From Phycomyces nitens (lineage: Eukaryota > Mucoromycota > Mucoromycetes > Mucorales > Phycomycetaceae): a stretch of 64,000 bases of DNA. Where the stretch lies: contig JAHRBC010000004.1 in NCBI GenBank assembly GCA_022702545.1, forward strand, positions 1,922,001 to 1,986,000, in the 5' to 3' direction. Position numbers and translations under genes: made by a program. Below the pieces are notes generated by a model. It ran no database searches, was not told the DNA's origin, and saw nothing but the letters and a program-made list of their open reading frames with translations. Each line of letters opens with the position of its first letter. The stretch's first letter is position 1. This document shows, in pieces, positions 12,087 to 24,682 of the stretch.

Positions 12087-12439
12087 TACGGCTAATGTCA
12101 ACCGGAATAAAGTAGATTCTTTTTTCTTTTTTGGTAGAATATGTGTTGTAATTGAAATAGAGTGCCTAGCCAAGACTATAACAATACAAAAATAACCTTT
12201 TCTTTTTTCGTTTTTTTTAATAAAGCCTCATGAGCATACAGAAATAAGAATAAAAAGAAGAATAGGCAAAGAAACAAAGAAACAGATAAACAGATATAAT
12301 GCCAAAAACAAATCAGTCCATCAAAACTGTCTTGTACGTCACCAATTTTTTTTTAAAAAAAAAGGACACTTGGTTGTTTATTTTACTGTATTTAAATATA
12401 TATATACATATATTCTAATCATGTTCACTTTTTACCATC
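12087..12439. promoter_or_regulatory. Divergent promoter region between SKN7-like and RING genes
   Basis: The two start codons face away from each other across 353 nt. A TATA-rich stretch (tatttaaatatatatatac) at about 12388-12407 lies 35-50 nt before the RING gene start. An A/T homopolymer hairpin-like run lies at about 12346-12363. Confidence 0.5.
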
Positions 12440-13981
12440 ATGAGCTCAGCTCCCCCTCGCCGCTGGAGCGATATTTCAGACAACAACAGCTCATCGGATT
12501 CTGATAGTAGCGTAGAGCAGACCAATAAACCCAATCCCACGACTGCGAATGTAGATCTTGAAGATAGATCAAACAATCTTGGCTCGATTAGAGGAGGTAG
12601 GGCACCAAATAGACAATTGAAAAATGTCAACACTATTAATAGTTTGTATGTTTTTTTATATATATAAAAAAATAACTACGCGCAGCATTCTCCTGTCAAA
12701 TCTGCATGGAATTGTTTGAGAATCCACACACGCTTGATTGTGGTATGAACTAATCATTCTGACAAAGTTTTTCGTACTCATCTCGGCTTTATTTAACTAT
12801 TGATCAGGCCATTCATACTGTGGAGTCTGCCTTGTTCAATGGCTTACAACCAGAAAACAATGCCCAGAATGCCGGCACGATGTCGTACGAAGACCTATTC
12901 CCTCTTATGTTGTGCAACAGCAAGGTAAAATAAGAGATTACATAAAGGATTTCTAGATTTCTAGATTCTACAAGAGCTACGCTGATTTTTGTGCATCCAT
13001 AGTGGATGCTGTCAGACCGTTTTTAACCAACCCCACCCAAGACCCCTTGGCAACCAATGTATCTACTTCCTTTGCCAATTCTTCAATGTGGGCTGTTCTT
13101 TTCCCTATTGATAACAAGCACACATTTATCATTGATGTTGATGATGACAATGTGTATGTATCCAATCTAATCCAGTACAACCATAAAGTGACAACAGTTG
13201 GCTTATCCGTCCCCCCCTTTTTTTTCAACCATAGACGACGATGTGGACAATGTATATATGAGCTCGATGCAGATGGCAGATGTCCAAGCTGCGACACGGT
13301 CTATCATGGTGCCCGTATTGAGCGCATTAGCGATGACAGCGAAGGAGATGAAGTGGGCTTCCATAACGAAGATAACTTTTCAGATTCTGAAGAAGATGGA
13401 TCGATTGTTGATTTCGTTGTTGATGATACCGAGATTATATACGACGATGAAAGGTAGCTGTCGAAATGTGATATATTGGCCAAGTAGTGAATATTAACAA
13501 TGTTTTTATGGCTTATTATTGGTTTAGTGATTTTGAAAGTGATCAGGATGGATCAGTATCATCATCTCGTAGACACGCCCGTCGAATAACCTTGTCAGAC
13601 GATGAATCTGACAATATTGACAACTCACCAAACTCCCCGGTCCAAAGGATCAAAACAATTGTGCTTGATTCCTGCGAAAGTGACCAAGACTCGGACAATG
13701 AAGATAATAGCAGCATCACCTCTAGCATTCTAGAATCAATTGAGGAAAACATGGGCATCTCGAGTCCTTTGGCTTCTAGTGATCATGAAATGAGTGAGGA
13801 CGATATCCAGCTTAACCACGCCCAGAATTCAAAGTCAAGAAAACGAACGTGCATTATCCTTGACTCTGAAGACGACGATTCAGACGTAGCGGCATCCACT
13901 TCCAAAAAGCCACCAAAGAAATCTCGTAAAAAGGACAAGAAGAAAGAAAAAAAGGGAAAGGGAAAAGGAAAGAGTAAATGA
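12440..13981 (+). CDS. RING-finger protein with acidic and lysine-rich C-terminus
   Basis: The N-terminus is Ser/Asp-rich. A C3HC4 RING follows: CQICMELFENPHTLDCG is joined across an intron to HSYCGVCLVQW, ending CPECR at about 12868. Downstream is a second Cys4-like knuckle (CGQC with CPSC at about 13247-13296). Long acidic Ser/Asp tracts follow, and then a basic Lys-rich tail ending KGKGKGKSK. RING proteins of this type are usually E3 ubiquitin ligases, and the acidic/basic tail suggests a nuclear or chromatin-linked role. The exact family is not recognised. The final intron (about 13455-13526) splices cleanly. The first intron donor is ambiguous, and the intron after the RING (about 12923-12965) fits only with a weak GC donor, so the exon map is partly uncertain. 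Confidence 0.75.
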
Positions 13982-14335
13982 GAGAGACCTAGAATATTAT
14001 ATATATATATGTATACATTCATACATTTATATTGGTGTAAAGTATGAACTGAACAAGAAACATCGTGCATACATATATATATCTATATTATCCTAGATAT
14101 TTAAGGATATGGTTATTTGGATATCAAACATTGTAATATATTTTTGGGATCTTTTTTTTTGAAGACAAACCAACCAACCTATTATGTACCTATTGACAAT
14201 AAACTCCAGTATCCAAATAGTCATTGACAAGCAATGTCTTGCAATTTATTAAAGGTTAAAGTGTACAGCATACTCACAGAATACGCGTTAATTTATAATA
14301 GTAATAATAAAAAGAGGAAGAAATATTAGGCTAGA
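13982..14335. other. Convergent 3' spacer
   Basis: These 354 nt lie between the stop codons of the RING gene and the dehydrogenase. The stretch is AT-rich with (TA)n runs near 13999-14015 and 14071-14085. No gene is seen. It probably holds both polyadenylation sites. Confidence 0.5.
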
Positions 14336-15192
14336 TTACCAGGGAAGACTGGCTCCAGAGTAATCGAAAAAGGTACCGTTCTCCTTGGTAGTCAGCTTGA
14401 ACACACAGCTCAACATACCCTCTACGGACTGAGTGGTAGTCAATTGACCATCCTTTCCACCCATGTCGGTCACAACCCATCCGGGGTGAACGGCCACAAC
14501 GATAAAGTCTTCTTCCTTGAGAGCACAAGAGAATCCCTTGGTAAGCATACCCTCAGCAGCCTTGGAAACTGCATATGACATTCCGAAGCCACAAGCATTG
14601 CCATTATCGGTTTTCTCGATAGATCCAAGGAGAGAGCAAAGGTTGACGATCTTGCGGGTCTTTCCAAGACGCAAAAGAGGGAGCATGGCCTGGGTGACTG
14701 AAGAAGTTCCAATCACATTGATCTCAAAGGCGTTTCTATAGTCTTGGGGTGTGCTACGGATTCCAAGAATCCAAGAAAAAGAATTGAGTCCATGATGACT
14801 AGAATTACAATCAATTACAACAACTTACCAGTTCAAAACGTCGAGAGACATATCACCAGTAGCACCAGCATTGTTGATCAAGACATCGATACCATTGGGA
14901 GCAACCTTTGAGACAAACTCAACAGCTTTCTAAAGATTGATGATCATAAAGGTAAGAAGATGGTATTTGTAAGGATTAAGTGACAGCCAAATCAACTTGC
15001 CTTGATAGACTCATCATCATTGGTATCAAGAGTAGTCAGGATAATATTATCCTGGACAAGGGCCTTGAGTCCAGCAGATCCCTCGATGTTACGGGCAGTA
15101 GCAATGACAGTGTTTCCTGCAGATGCGAGCTGCTTGACAAACTCGAGTCCAATTCCACGAGAGGCACCAGTGACGAGATAAGTTAAAGACAT
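14336..15192 (-). CDS. Short-chain dehydrogenase/reductase, C-factor-like
   Basis: Three exons (15192-15001, 14929-14829, 14753-14336) give 236 residues, a normal size for a classical SDR. The Rossmann dinucleotide motif TGASRGIG is at residues 8-15, NNAG is at about residue 85, and the active-site Tyr-x3-Lys is seen as SYAVSK. The overall pattern is closest to the C-factor/sniffer-like NAD(P)-dependent reductases. The substrate cannot be told from the sequence. No targeting signal is seen, so a cytosolic location is assumed. The first intron has a GC donor. The upstream spacer contains no neighbour that suggests a pathway. Confidence 0.88.
14930..15000 (-). other. GC-AG intron in the short-chain dehydrogenase gene
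   Basis: A 71-nt intron with donor GCAAGT after AAG and acceptor TTTAG. Using the nearby GT instead leads to a stop within three codons of the acceptor. The GC junction restores a continuous SDR fold into the NNAG motif. Confidence 0.85.
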
Positions 15193-16917
15193 TGTTTTTT
15201 AGTTGAGTATGGGTAGACAAGGAAGTAAATTAACTTTTATCATTTTCGGGTATTTCTAATTGTGTGACTGTGATTTGAGTTTAATGAATATTGTGCTGTG
15301 TTTGGATCCAAGGCTCTGTTTTATACTTTAAAAAGCTTTCTAGAGAGCACTTGAAAAAGAGATATCAATGGTTTGCTCTCGACATTGACAGCAGAAAAAA
15401 GAATATGGGATACCTTGGGAGTATTCAAAAGGATCCAAAACGTTCTCAGAAGCATTTAAGTCGCGATTACAAATTGTCCCACGGCCTTGGTAAGACAGTT
15501 GCTCTTAAAATATTACCCGTCTCGGTTTGCGTTCTCTAAAGATAATAGAGAGTAATTTATGTTTGCTTTATAATAAATTGCCAAAAAAGGGCTTTATTTT
15601 TTGTTACAAGGATTTTCTTAAATTGGGATTTCGACACATCATTATAAAAATAGAAATATGACAAATGGCGAGTTGTTTATGCATAGAATTCTGGCGTATA
15701 AATATATGTAAAAGAGTTTTCAAAAGGAAAAAAAAAAGGCAGATAACTATAATAAATGGAGCATTTTGTTTCAAGACACTTGTATTTTTATCTAAATGTA
15801 ATTTAAAATGATAATAGAAAATAAAAGGTACAAATTACATATACATTTAAGAATACTATAGACAGTTGTCTCTACTTTAGATCTGTTTTTGTTTGCGCCA
15901 GAGAGAGAAGCAATTGTTGAGTCCAAGAAGTCTTTACTGTGGCTCTTTATATTGCGCAAAGTATCAAAAATGGATCATCTGGAATCAACTCATTAGTAAT
16001 CATCTGTGCTTATGCTTCTTTGCGCTGGTCTCTTTTGAAGACAGATGAAAAAGACTATTGGATACTATATAAATATTATCAGATGTTTACATCACTTTTA
16101 TAAAGGAGTGGCTTTCTCGACTGGTAAAGAAGGCTTGGATTCCTTGAAACGCATCATTTTGGGGCTTTTTTTTTAGCATTAGTGCTTACTATATTTTTTT
16201 AGACATTAGTATAAAGTATACAGCAAGTGAAGACGAGAGATATACACGGTAATATTGCAGAACTTTTATTGTACAGTGCATTAACAATGCCATATGAATG
16301 AATTCTGTTGCTCAACAAACTCTATATTTTTTGTTGTGTTTCAATTTTAATATTTTTCAATTTTAATTTCTATTATAATAATTTTTCGAAAAATGCAAAA
16401 AATGCACTGATTTGGAGTAAACCCCAAACCCCCCGCGACCTCTCAATTAAGATCCGTCGCAGTTAAATGCCAAGTTTCAGTCGCACTTCCCGTCTCTGAC
16501 AAAATGTGTGTGTGCAATTAGATATAGTCATAGACGATCACATACGGCCTCCACCCAAACATACGGTACCCTGTTGTGTTTTAGGGTAATAAAAACAATA
16601 AAAATAGTAATGGAGATATAGACAGTAAGTCAGTACTTTGAGACTGTATATAAACTTGTCTTTATTAAGATACAAAATGGGCCGCTCTTTATATACTCTT
16701 TCAATCTGCTGTTACACAAGATCTTGGACTTCCTGATACGTGGGGTCTTTCACCACATTAAGATATTAGATGGAGTAAACTTCTGAGCTCGACATCCATG
16801 TTATTATTATTCTGATGCATTGCTATACTTCGTCTATCGTACCTTATTAGCTCTCAGCTAATCTGTACTTATAGCTTATCTATATGTAAAATATACATTA
16901 ATAATGCTGGATCACCG
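15193..16917. other. Long AT-rich intergenic region
   Basis: No intact gene is seen. A C-rich patch at about 16421-16450 and a stretch at about 16572-16720 starting TGTTG and ending TTACACA have the look of a short LTR fragment, but without a matching partner this is weak. Confidence 0.4.
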
Positions 16918-17886
16918 CAAGTAGTTCCAAGGTCATTGCGCTCTTTCTTTTTGTGCATTTGGTAATGAGAGAAATATTTTGGTATCTTATGTGGCTAGTA
17001 ACCCAAGAGTTGTTGCGCGTTTGTTAAAGGCAGAATATTGATTCAGTAGATTGTGTAGATGAAAAGTAATCTCCATTGGAATCTACTACATTATAACTAG
17101 CCCTTTGTCTTGTATTGAAAAAATAAACAGGGAAAACCGCGACAATGAAAGAGAGAGAGAAAGGCGATTGGATTAGCATGAGAGCTATTGATTAGCTACA
17201 GATGTAGAATCTATTATTATTTTGGTAAAAAATACCCAGCAGACACTATAAAGATCATATTTCCATAAAAGGCAGGCAAAGCGTTGCACGTATTTCTTAA
17301 TTTTCTATACTCCAGTAATACTGGGGTATGGCTTGGTTGGTTAAGGCGTTGGATTTCCAAGGTCCAGGTCCGGGGTTCGATTCCCGGGCTTGGAAATCGG
17401 GAAGCTGAAAATTCTTAATCAGCTGTGTCGTACGTCGGGGCAGTACCTGGGACTTTGGCCAAGTCTCAGCTTGGACTTCAGTAGCCGCGGGGATTCCAAT
17501 CTACCAAGCTTAGCTTGGTAGAGTACTGTTGCATTTTTTTTTATTTTATTTTTTGTCGTTTTGGATCTGGGTTGTTCTTCCAATGCTATTACACAGCCAA
17601 TATTTGCCCAAACTCACTGGGAGTCGTAAACAAAGATAGAAAGATAGATCCTTTTTATTCAATGAAATATTGTCCTCTTTTATATATTTTCTAAACCTAC
17701 TCAGCCATCATAAATGTCTAACACTTTGGTGGTTTCAAATATTCCAATCTACTAAGAAGGAGAGCTTAGTAGAGTACTGTTATTTTTTATTTTTTATTTT
17801 ATTTTATTTTTCAAATTCAGTTATTAGGGGGTTTCATTGATTTTTATTTTCCAAGTTTTATCTATTGGCAATCAAGACTTTGAAAA
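16918..17886 (+). repeat. Repeat arm R1 (outer left arm of palindromic block 1)
   Basis: This about 0.97-kb sequence recurs inverted at about 19844-20775 (R2), directly at about 39903-40845 (R3), and inverted and interrupted at about 42807-43091 plus 49821-50208 (R4). It contains a tRNA-like module, a T-rich tract (about 17526-17555) and a segment near 17790-17880 that is also found in all copies. R1 alone stops at 16918. The other copies continue outward for a further 0.4-0.8 kb. Confidence 0.85.
17323..17398 (+). repeat. tRNA-like module in R1 (SINE-type head)
   Basis: A box-A-like sequence (TGGCTTGGTTGGTTAAGGC, 17329-17347) is followed by a perfect box B (GGTTCGATTCC, about 17374-17384) inside a CCGGG/CCCGG T-arm. 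The middle resembles a serine-type tRNA, but the 5' and 3' ends do not pair as an acceptor stem. I read it as a tRNA-derived SINE-like promoter, not a working tRNA. Confidence 0.6.
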
Positions 17887-17989
17887 TATGTTATTGAACC
17901 CCCTTTTTTAATCATTCTTAGTATTCTATCCAAAGAGTATTTGTATAGTATCACAGCTGATTTGCATTATTCAAATGTCTTTGTAGTCA

Positions 17990-18995
17990 AAATCTCAGTT
18001 GTATAATGGTCGGCTATCGCTTGGTATGAGATATATGAGTGTTTGGTGTATAACCTATTCAGACATTAGCTTCCCGTGTATTTGCAAAGAGTATAGCCAG
18101 AGATCGGTCGTGGAGTCTGTATTTCACTCGACTGTGGTGTGTATAACACACTACTGGGCTTATCGTGCAACCAAGACATGTCTGTATATTATCAATGGGG
18201 GTGATATCTGGGCTGTTTGATAGACAAAACATTATTGTCCCGCCTAGAGCCTTCGTTCACTTCTCAGCAAGATTTGACTTTTGTATTGAGTATTGTCCAC
18301 TTAATAAATATTCTCTCGGTTCTTTTCTTCATTCAATTTCACGAAAAATGAAAAGTTTTCTTCCCAGCAAGTTCATATATGCTTGCTGGTCAAACATGTC
18401 TTTAATCGTCTTAAAGGACCTACGGCTCCTGCTCATACCCATTACTAGAGCATGATAGAGCCTCTACCAAGCTACATTCTTGGCTTTATATAATCTGCTT
18501 TATATTTTCCAACTTGGCGCAAAATTCTCGTGGTCTTATCTTTAGGAAAAAGTATGAATCTTGACTCATCACTTCAGATGACACGATCCCATATCTGATT
18601 AGCTTTCTTGGAATAATTTGCAAATTTTAATATCTTCATCTTGTGTGCTTTTGATGAAGGTGGCTTTTATACAAACCGACAAAAAAGCATGCCGACTATA
18701 CGAATAGTTCTCAAAATTGTAGACTTGGAGGCTGAATGACCCCTTGTGTCTGACACAAAAGTCTGGAAGATCTTCAAATATTGCAGCACAATTCTTTTTC
18801 ATTCAATTGGCTCGATAACGGTTGGCATGCTCATTCATAAGCTTAGACGTTTCTTAGAAAATGCGCTTCTAGTATCTTTTTATCTTTTGATTGATGTGCA
18901 TACTGTTTTCAAGGTTGTGTCATTCTCTTCTGATGTAGCTAAAGGTGATCTGCTCATACGAGTTCAACTGATTATAGGTTCTTTTTTGATAAGCT
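17990..18995 (-). pseudogene. Decayed Tc1/mariner transposase (block 1 copy)
   Basis: Reading the minus strand in shifting frames shows Tc1/mariner landmarks. These are a helix-turn-helix-like part (SASKSTILRTIRIVG, about 18700-18745), the catalytic region WDRVI-stop-SDESRF (about 18570-18600), a downstream VGPLRRLK stretch (about 18400), and SPDITPIDN (about 18190), the counterpart of the Tc1 SPDLNPIEN motif. Several stops and frameshifts show it is dead. Plus-strand open frames over this stretch are antisense by-products. The same relic sits inverted at about 41680-42690. Confidence 0.75.
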
Positions 18996-19213
18996 AAAAG
19001 CCCCTTATGTTTCTCAATGATTTCGTTGTTGTTCTGTTGGGACATTATGTGAGTCGAATGAGGAAAGCGCCATTAAAAATAGAAATAAAAAGATTATGGT
19101 ACTGACCCTTTATTTTGTGAGGTTTAAATCAATTGTCTTTAATCTTGGTGTAAGTCTGTATGAATATTAAATCAAACAAAGAAAGGAATATTTAGAGAAT
19201 AAAACTATCTAAA

Positions 19214-19302
19214 AGTCTCTGTGAGATTCGAACTCACGGTCTTCCAGCCAAGGCCGGAAAACCACCTGTCAAGTCAACCAAAAGTCAACTATAGACCGAG
19301 AC
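19214..19302 (-). repeat. Second tRNA-like module (block 1)
   Basis: On the minus strand a 5' GTCTCGG can pair with the 3' end, and a T-arm carries box B GTTCGAATCTC. The D-arm and anticodon arm are degenerate. This looks like a tRNA-derived sequence or dead tRNA inside the repeat. Its counterpart in block 2 is at about 41379-41463 on the plus strand. Confidence 0.5.
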
Positions 19303-19843
19303 GGGGATGTTCAAAAGAACAACAAAATTCAAAAGACTGGGGCTATTCCTCACTGTTTTAAGCAACAGACTATATTCAGTTACGAGACCCCGCCTCCTTC
19401 GTTTCATCTAAACGCGATTTTACATTTTCTGGATTAACATTATCAAAGTGCTCTTGGGTATAACTACTAGAGCAGTACAACCAAGAACGATGAATATAGT
19501 CTTGTAGCCCAGAAGACTACGGGCGAGAATTGAACATTGTTTCCAGCGCAAGATAATGGCCTAAAGACGTTCAGCCAAAATCCTGACAGGCACATCTTCG
19601 CAGCACCTGGTTCCATTAACCGACCACGAGATATTGGAGGCTTGAATAAAGTATGACTTTATACACTGTCACAATATTGATTGCCGGAGAGCAAGAGATT
19701 GGCCAGATATCGCAACGGCCATATACCATACTCAGGGCTGAAATCCCTACTCAGGCTTTGGAATTGAATGTCCCAACTTGAGAAAACAGCCATACCCCAG
19801 ACACAGAAGTGCCTCTCACATAGGCTGAGTTGGTTTGATTGCC

Positions 19844-21560
19844 AATAGATAAAACTTGGAAAAATAAAATCAATGAAACCCCCTAATAAATAAATTTGAA
19901 AAATTAAAAAATAGTAGTAGTCTACTAAGCTCTCCTTCTTAGTAGGTTGGAATTTTTGAGGCCACCAAAGTGTCAGACATTTATGATGGCTGAGTAGGTT
20001 TAGAAAAGATATAAAAGAGGACAATATTTCATTGAATAAAAAGGATCTATCTTTCTATCTTTGTTTACGACTCCCAGTGAGTTTGGGCAAATATTGGCTG
20101 TGTAATAGCATTGGAAGAACAACCCAGATCCAAAACGACAAAAAATAAAATAAAAAAAATGCAACAGTACTCTACCAAGCTAAGCTTGGTAGATTGGAAT
20201 CCCCGCGGCTACTGAAGTCCAAGCTGAGACTTGGCCAAAGTCCCAGGTACTGCCCCGACGTACGACACAGCTGATTAAGAATTTTCAGCTTCCCGATTTC
20301 CAAGCCCGGGAATCGAACCCCGGACCTGGACCTTGGAAATCCAACGCCTTAACCAACCAAGCCATACCCCAGTATTACTGGAGTATAGAAAATTAAGAAA
20401 TACGTGCAACGCTTTGCCTGCCTTTTATGGAAATATGATCTTTATAGTGTCTGCTGGGTATTTTTTACCAAAATAATAATAGATTCTACATCTGTAGCTA
20501 ATCAATAGCTCTCATGCTAATCCAATCGCCTTTCTCTCTCTCTTTCATTGTCGCGGTTTTCCCTGTTTATTTTTTCAATACAAGACAAAGGGCTAGTTAT
20601 AATGTAGTAGATTCCAATGGAGATTACTTTTCATCTACACAATCTACTGAATCAATATTCTGCCTTTAGCAAACGCGCAACAACTCTTGGGTTACTAGCC
20701 ACATAAGATACCAAAATATTTCTCTCATTACCAAATGCACAAAAAGAAAGAGCGCAATGACCTTGGAACTACTTGATACTCTTGTTTTCTCTATAAAAAC
20801 CACTTGGAGTACTGGCTTAGTTGACTCTGTTCACTCGAATAATAATAATAAAACAAGGCTAGAAAATATTATTGAAGAATAAAGCCAAAAAATTAACCAG
20901 ATAATGACTAGAGGAATGAAAATATATATATATATATATATACCAAGGTATACCCATGTTAGATACAAGAGAATAAAATAAAGATTCAAACAAGGTTAAA
21001 CAAATGTAGATCCAATAGACTATCTTTTCATGAATATCTTTGCTGGCATAATCCAGCAACTGTCTAGTTGTTAATACAAAGTTTATTCAAGATCCAAATA
21101 AAATCAACTAGATAGAAAAAGCAAACTATCGATTTAATACACAAATTTACAAATTCATCAAGTTTGTTAATTCCCTGCAATACCAATCGATATAATTGTA
21201 TTTTCATTCTTTTTTTTTCACATCCCATAAAACTCCAAAGTCAAGAATACGTTATGATAAACTTGGTATGCTCATGAATGACCATCAAAGAGTCCTTACT
21301 TGAACCCAACTAAGAGCATTTGAAATAGATTGAATAATAATATTCATTCATGATTAATTTAACGTACAACCCTAAAGCAGTTGAAAGATGCTCTGGCCAA
21401 AGATTAGATAAGTACAAGAGAGCATGAGAAAAGTATTGCCTCTTTGTACATAAAATAATAGCCTTAGAAAAGTATAAAGGATGACTTGTATTGAATAAAT
21501 GTCTTGCTTTATGATTATACATTTCCAGATAAATTGCTTGTATGCATTAAGAATACTATT
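19844..21560 (-). repeat. Repeat arm R2 with outer extension (right half of palindromic block 1)
   Basis: This is the inverted counterpart of R1 up to about 20775, then an extension to about 21560 that is shared with R3 (39113-39902) and partly with R4 (to about 50636). It contains a tRNA-like module on the minus strand at about 20293-20370. R2 and R3 are almost identical: open frames of 121 and 70 codons in the two copies translate to the same peptides. They diverge less than the inner transposase relics do. Confidence 0.85.
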
Positions 21561-23153
21561 AATATAAAGATGCGCTTTTCATTTAAATCCAACAAAGAAG
21601 CTTGCAATCGCTCGATATTTGTATAGTAGCTCTATAGGGGATTGTATCTGAGCGCCATATTATTACTATTTAAAAAAAAGTAATCAAACTCTCGATTTTT
21701 TTTTTTGCTCCGTAAATCATTTGGGATAAATGTCGGATAGCCGGGAGTAATGTCTTTCCAGCTTGAACGGCGCACTATAGTGCCCAGAAATATCCTTTTT
21801 TTTTTGAAAAAAAAATTATGACAATAATTTAGTATTAGATGTATGGTCAACTAGTAAATTATATGAGGTGGTTTGCCTGGGTACTGAACCCGTGTTTTTG
21901 AAATGTCTTTTTCTCTCGAGACTAATATTTGATTAGAGCATTTATTAAGCATTGAAGACTTGGTTGTCCAAGGATTTCGGTGCGTATTTGACCAGCCTTA
22001 TCCTACCAACCCAAGATAATTACATGTCTTTTGGATCCTGGCTCTAACCTTTACAAGGATATTGACAAGAATATTATCTAAACCTAGATATCACAAGTAT
22101 ATTTAAAAATACTAATTTTCTTTGGTTTCACCATCTGTGTTGCGCAGCTATGAATACATGGATGGTTGGATGTACAGGGCTTCTAGAAACTAACGATATA
22201 TCTTTGACAATTTTATAATATATATATATATATAACAAGATAACGAGGTTTAGTAGCAACATTAACATTAGGAAACACTGCAGTATTCAAGCAAGGTGCA
22301 GGAATATATTTTAAGCTGGCCAAATAAAGTGGAAATATATTTGACAAGATGCTAGCAATATTTTATATTGATATCGATAATGATTCACTCTGATATTCAG
22401 ATGTATTGGAATTTGTAATGTAGTTTTGAATTCATTTGTGTCCGACTATAGAGATTTGCTGTACACTTTCAAAAATATATGATATTTGATTGTTTCTTTT
22501 GCTTTTTAGGTGCCCATGGCATCCTAGGCTTGTTTATAAAGTTATCTAGAAGCAATCGTCAAATATAATGCATTTACTATCAGAAAAGCAAAGATTGGGG
22601 TTGGATATTCAATGTAATAATGTGGCTATTACAAAAATATACCTTGAATACAACCACAATCAAAGATGAATAAAGAAATAAACCACTATGCTTTCGACAA
22701 CCAGCCCAATTTGCTTCATCCTAAATATCTTGCAAGATGATGTGGTGAAGCATAAATTAAGTTGGATTGACAGCGATATTTAAATATCGTTTGAATGTAG
22801 AGTTGAGAATATTCATTTTCTCTAGATTCCTTTATAAGTAGTATATAAAAAAACTTATATCTTAAAAGGGGAATATCTTTTTTTTTAAGATAAAAAAAAA
22901 GGTTTGAAGAAGTGAATATTAGGGAAATATAGATATAGATATAACACGAAAGACATGGTTAAAAAAAAAGAAGAGAAGAGAAGAGAAGAATTGAAGTGGA
23001 AATAACATATAATAAATGATGATATTTATCTTTCTTGCAAGGATTTGCAAAAAGTAATAGAAGGGGAATAAGTCTAGCAAGAAAGGAATGGATTTTGCTG
23101 CCTTGTTTTTTGTATGTTTGATTCATCTTTTTTGTGGAGTTGATTATCTTGAT
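21561..23153. other. Intergenic region without visible genes
   Basis: AT-rich, stop-dense sequence with a short (TA)n run at about 22218-22234 and purine-rich GAAGAGAAGAGAAG repeats near 22970-22990. No protein motif or RNA gene was recognised. Confidence 0.4.
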
Positions 23154-23981
<828 letters not shown>

Positions 23982-24682
23982 AGTGAGTAAGATTGAATGA
24001 CTGTAAGGAAGGAGGGTTAGGGAAAAAAGATGGTGATGATGTGGAATGAGAGACGAAAGAGCGGAAAAGGAGTGTAAAAATAAAAAATAAAAATAAAAAG
24101 GCAACAAAGGAAAATAGAGTGGATTAATTTTGTATGAGCCCGCCCCTCTCCAACCCCCACCCCCACACCCCTTTCTCTCTCTCTCTCTATTACTCTTACA
24201 CTCTTCTTTACTCTTTCTCCATGTCTTTTTGTATGTCATTTACCCCTTCATTCCCTTACTGACGACCAACTCACCGGGTTTATTTGACCAGCCAAATGGC
24301 AAAGAGAATTATAATATACATATACATATACATATACATACACATAAACCAAAATTCCTAAAACTTGAATCGATCGAGAATAAGCTACCAAAACAAAAAT
24401 CACCACGAGAGACTTGATCAATTCAAGGAAAGACCATCTTCTTTATGACTGAAAAGTATAAGCACCAAAATGGAAAACCACACCAAGGGGATTCCTCTAC
24501 AAAATAAATATAATCAAGAAAAAAGAAAAAAAAAGAGGGAGTGAATGAGCAAAATGACAAGAATAACCAAAGGAGCTTGAATTTCAAAACAACGTCTTTC
24601 TCTTTCTTCTTCTTTTAATAAATCCTATACTCCTTTAAAACATTTTCTTCTAGCTACTCTTATCTAATCCAAAGCATACACA
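23982..24682. promoter_or_regulatory. Divergent intergenic region between ARF6 and the phosducin-like gene
   Basis: These 701 nt contain a C-rich patch (about 24138-24172), a (CT)n run (about 24174-24188) and a (CATATA)n patch (about 24315-24345). Both promoters must lie here. No open gene is seen. Confidence 0.45.

Noticed and set aside
16572..16718. Short LTR starting TGTTG and ending TTACACA
   Set aside because: No matching partner, no target duplication, and the ends are not inverted repeats.
17323..17398. Functional tRNA gene
   Set aside because: Boxes A and B are good but the acceptor ends do not pair and the sequence sits within a multi-copy repeat.
18746..18997. 83-codon plus-strand frame, repeated near 41681-41932
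   Set aside because: Antisense to the Tc1-like transposase relic.
19659..20024. 121-codon frame repeated at 40654-41019
   Set aside because: Part of the repeat arms. It spans the repeat core and shows no protein family.
21310..21522. 70-codon frame repeated identically at 39158-39370
   Set aside because: It lies in the duplicated repeat arms. Identity reflects recent duplication, and there is no domain or promoter.
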